Source: Lachnospiraceae bacterium (GTDB taxonomy: Bacteria; Bacillota; Clostridia; Lachnospirales; Lachnospiraceae). Taken from it: 64,000 bases of DNA. This document shows, one piece after another, positions 44,431 to 54,245 of the stretch. Location: positions 1 through 64,000 of the forward strand of contig SVFN01000019.1 of NCBI GenBank assembly GCA_015056815.1, given 5' to 3'. The notes beneath the pieces are model-generated. The model was not told the DNA's origin. It searched no databases and saw only the letters and a list, made by a program, of their open reading frames with translations. The translations under genes and the position numbers were made by a program. The first letter of the stretch is position 1. Each line of letters starts with the position of its first letter.

Positions 44431-47400
44431 ATGTTAAAACAAGGAAGAAGAATGTTAGCAGCCTTGCTTGGCGGTGCTCTGGCAGTGACTTCATTGCCGA
44501 TCGGCGCACTTCCGGTTAAGGCGGGCGTGGAGGATGATGAGCATGTGCTCGCTCACTTTACGTTTGATGATGAGGCAACAGGATGGACCGGAGGCAAAGC
44601 CAAGGCCGTCAACCATGGTGCGGATACACAAAATGGTATCGTACATTTCACAGGAAGTGAATATATTGAAGTGCTGGATCAAGAGGACGGCAGCCTGTTA
44701 ACGGGAAAAGACAATATCACGATCTCTTATCTGGCTAAGACAGAAGCGACGGCAGTAGCAAGCGGCTGGACATTTTTTGCGGCTTCTTCTGCAGCGGCTC
44801 AGACTTATCAGGCAGAGCATTATCTGGCGGTCATCGATCAGCCGGGATCTGTTACGGTTGAGCGCTACAATGGCGGTGCCAGAGCTACATCCACTGTGAC
44901 AAACGGCTCTTACGGAGAATGGAAAAATGTGGTCGTAACCGTAGAAGAGGATATGACTACCGTTTATGTGGACGGCGAGAAAAAAGCAGAGCAGAGCAGC
45001 CCGTTTAAGCTTTCCGACATTTTGGGCAACAGCAGTATTGCACAGTTTGGTAAGGCAAACTGGGGAAGTGGTGAGTTTTATAAAGGTTATCTGGATGAAT
45101 TCACGATTTATGATAAAGTGCTGACACAGGATGAGATCACCGCGGAGAAAGCACGTACAGATTCTATAAAAAGAACGAATGAGTTTGCAACAGTGCGCGG
45201 CGAACTCAAAAAGAAAATCCTGGGTTCCAACAGCAGTTTTGACGCGGTCAAAAGCGATCTTAGTTTTCCGGCTAAAATAGGAGATATCGATGTTTCTTAT
45301 GAGGTGACCGGCGAAGCTGTTGATAATACCGGTAAGGTAGTGTACAACGGCGAAGAAAATGCTGAGGTTTCCATTAAAGTGACAGGAAAGTCAGGTGCAG
45401 ATGTTGCGTTTGTCGAGACGATTGAGGTTACTGTACTCGGAAGCGGGGCAGTTTTGCAGGAGGCAGTGGATGCCATCGAGATTGATGATGCGGATGCGGT
45501 AAAAGGCAATGTTGCATTATACAAAAAAGGCCTCAACGGTACGACGATCGATTGGACTTCTTCCAACAAATCGATCATTACAGACGAAGGAGAAGGACTT
45601 TACGACGGCGGTATTGTTACCAGACCGGATAAGGACACCAAAGTTACACTGACCGCTACGGTATCGAAAGAAGGCTTTACTTCTAAGACGAAAGAAATTG
45701 AGGTTACTGTCAAGGCAGCACCGAAGAATCTTGATACAGATTACAGTGCAGGTTATCTGTGGGCAAACTTTGCAGCAGCAGACGGCTATGAGAAGATTTT
45801 CTACGGCTACAGCGAGGACGGTCTGAACTGGAAGCATTTAAATAAGAATAAGAACGGCAAGGCACAGCCAATCTTAACCAATGATGCCGAAGGCAGTGAT
45901 CTTGGCGTACGCGATCCTCATCTGATCCGTTCCGCGGAAGGAGATAAATACTGGATCATCGGTACCGACCTTCATGCAGAGGGCGGCGGAGCCGGCGGAA
46001 GCGGCTGGAATACCGACAGTGCAAGTAAGAATCTGGTTGTCTGGGAATCCGACGATCTGGTGAAATGGAGTGATACACAGCTTACCTTTGCCGGACTGGA
46101 TACCGCAGGTTGTGTATGGGCACCGGAAGCGATCTATGATGAAGCAAACGGTGACTATATGGTTTACTGGGCGGCAAAAGATGAGAAGGATCATGGCACG
46201 AACAATCATCCGCTGCGTGTTTATCTGACACGTACCAGAGATTTTAAGAACTTCTCTGAACCGCAGGTTTGGCTGGATGAGTCAGTTATCACAGGAAATG
46301 GTATTAATATCATCGATACTACGATCCTTTATGATGCAGATAATAAGACTTATTACAGATATTCCACATCTGACTGGAATACGGTTGTCGATAAGGCGAC
46401 TGATCTAAACGGAGAGTGGGACCGCATTATCAGCAGAGGCAAGAGCACGGCAGCCGGCCTTGGTGATTCCAATGGCATCGAAGGATTGACAGCCTACCAG
46501 CTGCCGGATGGCAGATTCTGCGTTATGGGCGATCATAGCGGATATAAGGCATATGTTACGGATGATCTGGCAAATGCAAAATATACCAGTGTGAAATCCA
46601 CCTTTGATTCTACCTTCCGTCATGGTACGGTGGTACGTTTGTCTGCAACAGAAGAAGAGAAGGTTCTGGCAGCGTTCCCGAATCTGAATGAAGCAGGCGG
46701 TGAGACTCCGACATCGAACCATCCGAAGGCAGATGCAACCGGATTGTTCTACAGTCAGGATTTTGAGGGAGCAGAGGATACTTACCTTGCGAAAAAGGGA
46801 AATGCGAAGGTTACAGCAGAAGGCGACAATCATGTGCTTTCACTGGATGGAAGCAATGGCGCTTATGCAGAGCTTCCGGAGGGCTGGTTTGACGGTATGA
46901 ACACCGCGACGATCTCATTCGATGTTAAGACGAATATGGCATCCGGCAATTTCTTTACCTTAGCGATCGGACAGGATAATCAGCAGTATATGTTCTTAAG
47001 AACAAGAGCGTCAGAATTCTATACGGCACTTACCACCGGAAGCTATCAGGCAGAATCCAGTGCAACCGCATCCTTAGGTGCTTCTGCTGAAGGCAAGTGG
47101 AAAAATGTCGCACTTGTATTTGACGAGAATAAATTAAATGTTTATGTAGACGGCGTCCTGGAGGCTTCCAATGAGTCTCTTGGCACGAAGCTTGGCGATC
47201 TGGGAGCAGATGTGAAGACTTATCTTGGTCGTTCCTTCTATTCCGGAGATGCATACTTTAACGGCGCTTATGATAATATTAAGATTTATGAGAAGGCTCT
47301 GACACAGGATGAGATCGTGGAAGCCAATAACCTGAAGCTTCCGATGATCGCGAGCCTGACAGGTAAGAAGATCGTAGCGATCAAGACAGATATCGATGAG

Positions 47401-49350
47401 GAGGCAGGCACGATCACCTGGTATGTCAGCCGCAACAATTCCAAAGCGGATCTGAAAGAAGCATCTGTTTCCGTAAAACTGAACAAGGGATTTGAACTGG
47501 TTAGTCCGCTTGAACAATCTTATGACCTGAGTGATGATTTCTCCTTTGCGGTTAAGACAGCCGACGGAGAAAAGAAATTTACGGTTAAGACAGTGCTGTG
47601 CAACAATCCGGCGCTCCCGGACAGATTTGCGGATCCTGATGTGGATGCATTCAACGGCAAATATTATATCTATCCGACAACGGACGGATTTGCAGGCTGG
47701 AGCGGATATCAGTTCCATGTGTTCTCATCCGAGGATCTGGTGGACTGGACCGATGAAGGTGTGATCGTAGACTTAAAGGCAAATACCGATGAAGAAGCAG
47801 GCGTGAATGAGAAAGGTGTACAGATCGCAGCAGTTCCGTGGTCAGACGGAAGTGCATGGGCACCTACGATCGAAGAAAAAGATGGTAAGTATTATTTCTA
47901 CTTCTGTGCTAATGATAAGAAAGCAAATTCCAAAGCGATCGGTGTCGCATGGGCAGATCAGCCGGAGGGACCGTTTACCGTAGCGGATGAGCCGCTTGTG
48001 ACTATGGCAAAATGCCAGGCAGCAGGCATCAGCATGGGACAGACCATTGACCCTTCAATCTTTACAGAGGATGACGGGACTTCTTACATGCTGTTTGGTA
48101 ATGGAAAGGCTGCGATCGTTGAACTGAATGATGACATGATCAGTCTGAGAGAAGGCACCATGAAGAACTTAAATGGAGCAACGGATTTCAGAGAGGCGAT
48201 CACGGTTACCAAGAGAGAAGGTAAATATCACTTTACCTGGTCCTGTGATGATACGGGAAGCGAGAACTACAGCATTAACTATGGTGTATCGGATGACCTC
48301 TATGGACCGATCAGCTTCCGTGAGAAGATCCTTGCAAAGGATAAATCCATGGATATTTTGGGAACGGGACATCACAGCATTTTACATGTTCCGGATACCG
48401 ATGATTATTACATTGTATACCATCGTTTCTGGACACCGCTCGGTCAGCCGTTGAACGGCGGTCTCGGCAACAACAGGGAGACCTGTATCGATAAGCTGGA
48501 GTTTGATGAAGACGGTTACATGAAGAAAGTAACGCCGACGTTAGAGGGTATTATGGAATACCAGACCTATGGCGCGACCAAAGAAGCGGATGAGAAGGCA
48601 GTCAAAGAAGTACAGGATGCGATTGCAAAGATCGGCACGGTAACAGCTTCGGATGCAAGCAAAACCGCGATCGAAAAAGCAAAAGCAGCTTATGAGGCTC
48701 TTTCCGAAAGAGAAAAATCCGAAGTGCCGGTTTCTGCAGTTGCGAAACTGGAAGCAGCTCAGAATCTGTACGAGAAATTAAAGGCAGCAGAGGCTAAACC
48801 GCAGCCGCAGCCACAGCCTGCTCCTTCCGCACCGGCGGCAAAACCGGATGTGAAAGGCACCATCATCGCTTCCGGCACAAACAGCTTCGTGGTTACGGAT
48901 GCTTCTGCAGCATCACCGGAGGTTGCTTATAAGCAGACGACAGACAAAAAAGCGAAGAAAGTATCGATTCCCGCAACGATCATCAAGAATGGCATTACCT
49001 ATAAGGTAACGGGAATTGCAGACAATGCATTTAAGAAAAATAAGAAAGTGACTTCCGTTACAATCCCGGCAGGCGTGAAGAAGATCGGAAAGAATGCTTT
49101 TGCAGGATGTACTTCCCTTAAGAAAGTTACAATTCCTGCAGGAGTAACAGAGATCGGTGCCAATGCATTTAAGGGATGTAAGAACTTAAAGAGCATCAAC
49201 ATCAAAGCGACGGCACTGAAGAAGGTCGGCAAGAATGCATTCAAGGGCATCCACGCAAAAGCGACCATTAAAGTACCGAAGAGTCAGAAAAAGAACTATA
49301 CGAAGTTACTCAAGAAGAAAGGTCAGGCAGCGACTGTTAAAATCAAATAA
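44431..49350 (+). CDS. Giant secreted protein with two GH43 domains and two LamG domains
   Basis: 1639 residues. A signal peptide (1 to about 31) is followed by LamG 1 (about 36-245), Ig-like segments (about 250-430), GH43 domain 1 (about 440-745; acids in GVRDPHL, IIDTTIL and NGIEGLTAY), LamG 2 (about 770-970), a beta-rich link, and GH43 domain 2 (about 1060-1390; acids in RFADPDV, TIDPSIF and DFREAIT). A helical FIVAR-like segment, a Pro/Gln linker (about 1455-1475) and BspA-type leucine-rich repeats with a Lys-rich end complete it. Both active sites look intact. It should trim arabinan or arabinoxylan side chains; the tail may bind the cell surface. ATG 44431 follows AGGGAGGAATACC. LamG 1 is very close to that of the next gene. 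Confidence 0.92.
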   Translation: MLKQGRRMLAALLGGALAVTSLPIGALPVKAGVEDDEHVLAHFTFDDEATGWTGGKAKAVNHGADTQNGIVHFTGSEYIEVLDQEDGSLLTGKDNITISYLAKTEATAVASGWTFFAASSAAAQTYQAEHYLAVIDQPGSVTVERYNGGARATSTVTNGSYGEWKNVVVTVEEDMTTVYVDGEKKAEQSSPFKLSDILGNSSIAQFGKANWGSGEFYKGYLDEFTIYDKVLTQDEITAEKARTDSIKRTNEFATVRGELKKKILGSNSSFDAVKSDLSFPAKIGDIDVSYEVTGEAVDNTGKVVYNGEENAEVSIKVTGKSGADVAFVETIEVTVLGSGAVLQEAVDAIEIDDADAVKGNVALYKKGLNGTTIDWTSSNKSIITDEGEGLYDGGIVTRPDKDTKVTLTATVSKEGFTSKTKEIEVTVKAAPKNLDTDYSAGYLWANFAAADGYEKIFYGYSEDGLNWKHLNKNKNGKAQPILTNDAEGSDLGVRDPHLIRSAEGDKYWIIGTDLHAEGGGAGGSGWNTDSASKNLVVWESDDLVKWSDTQLTFAGLDTAGCVWAPEAIYDEANGDYMVYWAAKDEKDHGTNNHPLRVYLTRTRDFKNFSEPQVWLDESVITGNGINIIDTTILYDADNKTYYRYSTSDWNTVVDKATDLNGEWDRIISRGKSTAAGLGDSNGIEGLTAYQLPDGRFCVMGDHSGYKAYVTDDLANAKYTSVKSTFDSTFRHGTVVRLSATEEEKVLAAFPNLNEAGGETPTSNHPKADATGLFYSQDFEGAEDTYLAKKGNAKVTAEGDNHVLSLDGSNGAYAELPEGWFDGMNTATISFDVKTNMASGNFFTLAIGQDNQQYMFLRTRASEFYTALTTGSYQAESSATASLGASAEGKWKNVALVFDENKLNVYVDGVLEASNESLGTKLGDLGADVKTYLGRSFYSGDAYFNGAYDNIKIYEKALTQDEIVEANNLKLPMIASLTGKKIVAIKTDIDEEAGTITWYVSRNNSKADLKEASVSVKLNKGFELVSPLEQSYDLSDDFSFAVKTADGEKKFTVKTVLCNNPALPDRFADPDVDAFNGKYYIYPTTDGFAGWSGYQFHVFSSEDLVDWTDEGVIVDLKANTDEEAGVNEKGVQIAAVPWSDGSAWAPTIEEKDGKYYFYFCANDKKANSKAIGVAWADQPEGPFTVADEPLVTMAKCQAAGISMGQTIDPSIFTEDDGTSYMLFGNGKAAIVELNDDMISLREGTMKNLNGATDFREAITVTKREGKYHFTWSCDDTGSENYSINYGVSDDLYGPISFREKILAKDKSMDILGTGHHSILHVPDTDDYYIVYHRFWTPLGQPLNGGLGNNRETCIDKLEFDEDGYMKKVTPTLEGIMEYQTYGATKEADEKAVKEVQDAIAKIGTVTASDASKTAIEKAKAAYEALSEREKSEVPVSAVAKLEAAQNLYEKLKAAEAKPQPQPQPAPSAPAAKPDVKGTIIASGTNSFVVTDASAASPEVAYKQTTDKKAKKVSIPATIIKNGITYKVTGIADNAFKKNKKVTSVTIPAGVKKIGKNAFAGCTSLKKVTIPAGVTEIGANAFKGCKNLKSINIKATALKKVGKNAFKGIHAKATIKVPKSQKKNYTKLLKKKGQAATVKIK

Positions 49351-49376
49351 AAACGGGCAGGCTGTTTGAACAGAGA

Positions 49377-49413
49377 ATAGTGGCGGCCGGGGGATTCTCC
49401 GGCCGCTATTTTT
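49377..49413 (+). terminator. Intrinsic terminator after the 1639-residue GH43 gene
   Basis: A GC-rich stem of about 12 bp (TGGCGGCCGG with CCGGCCGCTA) around GGGATTCT is followed by TTTTT. Confidence 0.88.
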
Positions 49414-49423
49414 GACAAATCAC

Positions 49424-49452
49424 TTCACAAAAAAGGAGAAAAATAGTATAAT
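49424..49452 (+). promoter_or_regulatory. Promoter of the 1204-residue GH43 gene
   Basis: TTCACA (49424-49429) and TATAAT (49447-49452) are 17 bp apart, giving a leader of about 140 nt. A TTGACA at 49412 is too far from the -10 to be used with it. Confidence 0.55.
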
Positions 49453-49597
49453 TTAATCAACTACGGGTGAGAGTTCTCAACAAAATGATGTCTGTACGAT
49501 ATCTGATCTCAATAGAGCTTCGGAAGAATGGATTTTTTAACAGGAGGCGAAGCCGGAGAAATGTACAGACTACACAAAAAGAAAGGGAGGCATAAGA

Positions 49598-52500
49598 ATG
49601 AGAAAACAGCTCAAACGAACATTATTAGGGTTGCTGGGTCTGGCAATGGCAGTGACCATGATGCCGCAGACGGCATTGGTTACGAAAGCGGATCTGACAC
49701 CGGGGGCACAGGAGGTGCCGAAACAGATTACAGCCGATCGCGACAGCGACAATGTGCTTTTACAGTTTTCCTTTGACGATGAAACCAACGGGTTAAAAGG
49801 CGGACTGGCAAAGGGAACCAATCATGGAGCAAAGATTGCGAATGGATTTGCTTATTTTGAAGGCAATGCCTATATTGAAGCAACAAAAGAAGATGACAGC
49901 AGCCTTTTGGCAGGCAAAGATGAGATTACGATCTCTTACCTGAGTAAGACACAGGCTACAGCGGTAGCAAGCGGGTGGACATTCTTCGCAGCATCTTCGA
50001 ATGCGGCACAGAGCTATCAGGCAGAGCATTATCTGGCTGTGATCGATCAGCCGTCGTCCATTACGATCGAGCGTTACAATGGTGGCGCAAGAGCGGCTAC
50101 AGCAGTGGGAAACGGTACTTATAAAGACTGGAAAAATGTCGTTGTGACCATCACGGAGGATAATACCGTGATTTATGTAGATGGTGTCAAGAAAGGGGAA
50201 AAGAGCAGTCCGTACAAACTTTCTGATATTCTGGGGAACAATGGTATTTTACAGTTTGGTAAAGCCAACTGGGGCAGTGGCGAGTTTTATCGGGGATATC
50301 TGGATGAGGTTACCATTTATGATAAGGTTCTGACACAGGATGAGATTACGGCAGAGTATGAGGAGAAGATCCTCAATGCAGTGAAAAATGAAGTGGATCT
50401 TGGTGACCTTTCTGCGGTGAAAGAGAATCTGTCCCTTCCTGCAACTGTCGGCGATTACAGTATCACCTGGGAATCATCCGATACGGCTGTTATTTCCAAT
50501 ACCGGCGAAGTAACCAGACCGGAAGCAGATAAAGAAGTTGTTTTGACTGCTACGATCGCAAAAGGTGAGAAGCAGATCACGAAGGAATTCAAGGCAACCG
50601 TCAAGGCTCTGAATGCTCAGGTACAGTTTGACGAAGCTATGGAAGCATTAAATGTGACGGCAACCGGTATGGAAGATAAGATCGATCTCCCGAAGGATCT
50701 TGGATTTGAAGGTTCTTCGATCACATGGGAGTCCAGTGATCCGGAAACGGTGAAGACAGACGGTACTGTGGTAAGACCGGCTGTAGGAGAAGCGGACAAG
50801 AAAGTGACACTGACAGCAACAGTGACTTATAAAGACGGCGGGACTGATCTATCGGAAGTTAAGACCTTCGAAGTAGTGATCCGTGCACAAAGCTATGGTT
50901 CTGTGATCGCTTACACGAGAACAGATGAGGCGAACGGTCTTGGCAAGAGCCTGCATCTTGCATACAGTAAGGACGGAAAAGAATTTACTGCACTCAATTC
51001 CAATACCGGTATCTGCTTTGCAAACAATAAAGGCGGAAGCAAGAATTCTAATCCTAAGACGATCGATGCTCCGTATATTTTCCGTAAGGCAGACGGTACC
51101 TACGGTATGGTTTCCAGAAGCGGCAGCAATGCAAAGACAATCTATGTTTGGGATTCCGAGGACCTGATCAATTTCAAAAATGAAAGAACGATAGCGACAA
51201 GTGTCGCAGTAAAGAACGGCCCGTCCTGCGAGTATAACGCGGCAGAAGACATTTATGAGATCATCTGGGGCGGTTCTGACGGAAAAGTATATAAGACAAC
51301 GACCAAGAACCTGAAGACGGCGATTTCTACAGAAGAAACAACAGAGGAAGTTTCTTATGCAAAGCTGGATAATGCAGTACTTCCGAAGGGTGCTTCCGTC
51401 ACCAATTTGATGGGACTGAGCAAGGTTGAGTTTGACCGTGTTGTCAACAAACTGGATGTCGTAAGAAATATCGCATTGGAAGAAGTAAAAGCAGAGACTG
51501 CGGTTTCCTCCAAAATAGAGCTTCCGAAGACGATCAAAGCTTCTTACAGCGATGGCTCCGAGAAGGATGTCATTGTTAATTGGGATATGAGCAGTGTTGA
51601 TTTTGATAAAGCCGGTACTTATGAAGTGAAAGGCAAATTGAAACAGACCGAGTACGAGAATCCGTTTATCGAACAGAGAGCAGATCCCTGCATCTTAAAA
51701 GGAAATGATGGTTACTATTATTTCACGGCATCCTATCCGATGCTTGGCGGCAGTGATCAAAACGGATATGATAAGGTCGTATTAAGACAGTCTGAGACTT
51801 TGGAAGGACTTGCGGATGCGGAAGAAATCACAATTTTTGACTGTGATAATGTAGCAGGTGAAAATCGTTATGTCTGGGCACCGGAGATCCGTCTGGTAGA
51901 TGACAATTATTATGTATTTTATACCTCAAGTATTGATAACAGCGTCTGGAGCATTCGCCCTCATGTGTTGAAATGTACGGATCCTGAGAATATTATGGAT
52001 CCGGATTCCTGGGAGCCTATGGGACGTATGAAGGCTGTACAGGGTGATTCCACAGCATTTAGCGGATTTTCGCTGGATATGACGGTATTCGAAAATGAAG
52101 GAAGCTGGTATGTGATCTGGGCACAGACAGATGGATTTTCTTCACTTTGGATCGCCGAGATCGATCCGGAGCAGCCGAATCAGTGTATCTCCAAATGTAC
52201 AAAGATCAGTGTGCCGGAGTATGCATGGGAGCGTATCGTAGAGAACGTGGACGAGGGACCGAGTATCATTAAGAACGGCGATAAGATCTATTGTGCATTC
52301 TCGGCAGCAGGTACCGGAGTGGAGTATTGTATCGGACTTTTATCAGCAGATAAAGATGACGATCTTCTGGATGCAAAGAGCTGGGTAAAACAGGGATATC
52401 CTGTGCTGAGTTCTGCGGATGTGCCGGGAGAATACGGACCGGGACATAACTCCTTTACGGTAGATGAAGACGGCAATGATATCTTTGTATACCATGCAAG

Positions 52501-53212
52501 AGGTCAGGAATGTTATGAAGGGAAGTGCGCTTGGCATAGTGCGGGCTCCTTATATGATCCCTGTCGTGATGCGCGTATCAAACGTGTTCACTGGGCAGCA
52601 GATGGTTCACCGATCTTAAAGATGACCTACGAAGAAGAGCTGATGACTACCAAAGTGACCGCAACAGTAGTGGTTAAGGAAAAAGAAACTCCGGGACCGG
52701 CACCTGATGATAAGCCGGCACCGACACCGACGCCCGGAGATAAGCCGGCACCGACACCGGTACAGAGTGTTCCGGATAAAGTGGGGACCGCATTAACAGC
52801 TGCAGACGGAACGACTTATACCGTAACCAATGCATCTGCAGCTTCACCGGAGGTTGCTTATACCAAGAATCCGAACAAGGCTGCCAAGAAAGTGGCAGTT
52901 CCTGCGACGCTTACCGTGAAAGGTGTTACTTACAAAGTAACTTCTATCGGCAAGAATGCATTCAAGGATAATAAGAAACTGAAGAGCGTGACGATTCCGG
53001 AAGGTGTGAAGACGATCGGTGCAAATGCATTTAAGGGCGCTAAGAACTTAAAGACGATCAAGATCAAATCCACCGTTTTAAAGAAGGTTGGAAAGAATGC
53101 TTTCAAGGGGATTCATGCGAAAGCAACGATCAAAGTTCCGAAGAAACAGAAAAAAGCATATGGAAAGATCCTGAAGAAAAAAGGTCAGGCTTCTACCGTT
53201 AAGATTAAATAA
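49598..53212 (+). CDS. Giant secreted LamG-Ig-GH43-LRR protein
   Basis: 1204 residues. A signal peptide (1 to about 31) precedes a LamG domain (about 45-255), two atrophied Ig-like domains with WESSD repeats (about 260-425), and a GH43-like partial propeller (about 428-590) that keeps blades such as DAPYIFRKADGTYGMV but is too short to be active. A Big_4-like domain (about 615-680) follows, then a complete GH43 domain (about 685-1010; QRADPCIL, FSLDMTVF and VDEGPSI provide the acids). A Pro/Thr linker and a C-terminal BspA-like LRR with Lys-rich tail end the chain. It is probably an arabinofuranosidase or arabinanase. ATG 49598 follows AAAGGGAGG. It is a tandem paralogue of the preceding gene in its first 250 residues. 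Confidence 0.9.
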   Translation: MRKQLKRTLLGLLGLAMAVTMMPQTALVTKADLTPGAQEVPKQITADRDSDNVLLQFSFDDETNGLKGGLAKGTNHGAKIANGFAYFEGNAYIEATKEDDSSLLAGKDEITISYLSKTQATAVASGWTFFAASSNAAQSYQAEHYLAVIDQPSSITIERYNGGARAATAVGNGTYKDWKNVVVTITEDNTVIYVDGVKKGEKSSPYKLSDILGNNGILQFGKANWGSGEFYRGYLDEVTIYDKVLTQDEITAEYEEKILNAVKNEVDLGDLSAVKENLSLPATVGDYSITWESSDTAVISNTGEVTRPEADKEVVLTATIAKGEKQITKEFKATVKALNAQVQFDEAMEALNVTATGMEDKIDLPKDLGFEGSSITWESSDPETVKTDGTVVRPAVGEADKKVTLTATVTYKDGGTDLSEVKTFEVVIRAQSYGSVIAYTRTDEANGLGKSLHLAYSKDGKEFTALNSNTGICFANNKGGSKNSNPKTIDAPYIFRKADGTYGMVSRSGSNAKTIYVWDSEDLINFKNERTIATSVAVKNGPSCEYNAAEDIYEIIWGGSDGKVYKTTTKNLKTAISTEETTEEVSYAKLDNAVLPKGASVTNLMGLSKVEFDRVVNKLDVVRNIALEEVKAETAVSSKIELPKTIKASYSDGSEKDVIVNWDMSSVDFDKAGTYEVKGKLKQTEYENPFIEQRADPCILKGNDGYYYFTASYPMLGGSDQNGYDKVVLRQSETLEGLADAEEITIFDCDNVAGENRYVWAPEIRLVDDNYYVFYTSSIDNSVWSIRPHVLKCTDPENIMDPDSWEPMGRMKAVQGDSTAFSGFSLDMTVFENEGSWYVIWAQTDGFSSLWIAEIDPEQPNQCISKCTKISVPEYAWERIVENVDEGPSIIKNGDKIYCAFSAAGTGVEYCIGLLSADKDDDLLDAKSWVKQGYPVLSSADVPGEYGPGHNSFTVDEDGNDIFVYHARGQECYEGKCAWHSAGSLYDPCRDARIKRVHWAADGSPILKMTYEEELMTTKVTATVVVKEKETPGPAPDDKPAPTPTPGDKPAPTPVQSVPDKVGTALTAADGTTYTVTNASAASPEVAYTKNPNKAAKKVAVPATLTVKGVTYKVTSIGKNAFKDNKKLKSVTIPEGVKTIGANAFKGAKNLKTIKIKSTVLKKVGKNAFKGIHAKATIKVPKKQKKAYGKILKKKGQASTVKIK

Positions 53213-53242
53213 TGGAACCGTTTCAAGTGAACGGAAAATAGA

Positions 53243-53290
53243 AACAGCCGGGAAATGAGTGTTAAACTCATTTCCCGGCTGTTTTGTTTC
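53243..53290 (+). terminator. Strong intrinsic terminator
   Basis: An 18-bp perfect stem (AACAGCCGGGAAATGAGT and its complement) around GTTAA ends in GTTTTGTTTC. Confidence 0.93.
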
Positions 53291-53525
53291 GGACAAAACC
53301 GAATTGTCGAAGACATAAGTGATCCGCATTTTTTATGCATTTTACGGGATAAAATGCAAATGACGCACAGTACGCGGGATGGTATGAAAACCGGAGCGTT
53401 CTATAATAGAATGCGTATAAAAATGAAAGAATCAGAAATAATAAAAAACAGGTATCATTGATCCGGTGTAAACTTAACAGTGAGTACAGAATCAGGATGC
53501 CCAAAAAAGAGAAGGCGGTGATCAT

Positions 53526-53711
53526 ATGTCAGAATTGTCAGAAAAAGAATTATCGGCAGTCAATGACTTGCTGAACGAAGAACAGTTATTGGTAAAGAAA
53601 TTTAAAATGCTTGCATCCCACACACAGGATGGAGAGATCCGTTCCAAATTCGAGGAGATATCCGGAAAACATCAGAAACATTTTGATATGCTGTACAAAC
53701 AGCTTGGATGA
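53526..53711 (+). CDS. Small coat-like helical protein
   Basis: A 61-residue protein, MSELSEKELSAVNDLLNEEQ onward, with two amphipathic helices. Its sequence resembles the first half of ferritin-like spore coat CotF proteins (EEQLLVKKFKMLASHTQDGEI, SGKHQKHFDML). Probably a coat or sporulation protein; this is inferred. ATG 53526 follows GAAGGCGGTGATC. The next gene, 113 bp downstream, encodes a second protein of the same type, so the pair is likely co-expressed during sporulation. Confidence 0.7.
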   Translation: MSELSEKELSAVNDLLNEEQLLVKKFKMLASHTQDGEIRSKFEEISGKHQKHFDMLYKQLG

Positions 53712-53824
53712 TGCGACAGCTTTATTGAATGTACAGAAGGATAATAAAAGAAGCTCCGGTTAAGGGAATACCGGGCAGAAAAAAACAGAAATGCTGTAAA
53801 ACAGAATGTTAAGGAGATGGGAAA

Positions 53825-54094
53825 ATGAATCAGATCTATTCGGACAAGGAAGTATTGGGCGATGCACTCACGGCGGAGAAGACATCCACCGGAGTCTATA
53901 ATAATTTTGCGAATGAGTGTGCGCATGATGATATCCGCAAAGTGATGTTAAAGATCTTAGATGAGGAGCACACGATTCAGAGAGACGTCTTTGATATCAT
54001 GCATGCAAAAGGATTTTACCCGACGCCGCAGGCTGACGGGCGCAAGATCGACGAGGCCAGACAGAAATACTCCTGTGGCGCTGTGGCGCTTTAA
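53825..54094 (+). CDS. CotF-like spore coat protein
   Basis: An 89-residue protein resembling the ferritin-like CotF coat family, with KEVLGDALTAEKTSTGVYNNFANECAH and then RKVMLKILDEEHTIQRDVFDIMHAKGFY, a helix pair with Glu-x-x-His. The end YPTPQADGRKIDEARQKY is the usual C-terminus. ATG 53825 follows AAGGAGATGGGAAA. A role in the spore coat is a family inference. Downstream, GCCTTCTCCG and CGGGGAAGGC (about 54130-54155) form a hairpin without T-run. Confidence 0.82.
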   Translation: MNQIYSDKEVLGDALTAEKTSTGVYNNFANECAHDDIRKVMLKILDEEHTIQRDVFDIMHAKGFYPTPQADGRKIDEARQKYSCGAVAL

Positions 54095-54245
54095 CCTGCA
54101 TAACGAATATTACGGCAGTCTTATCAAGCCTTCTCCGGATAACGGGGAAGGCCTGATTTGCGTTACAAGCCAGCCGGGCGCAGGTTATCCCTGTATAGAC
54201 CTGTATCTGATGACGAGACGACAATCGGGTGTTACGGTCTTTCCT

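Noticed and set aside
49412-49452. TTGACA at 49412 as -35 of the GH43 promoter
   Set aside because: It is 29 bp from the -10 and lies in the terminator T-run; TTCACA at 49424 gives 17-bp spacing.
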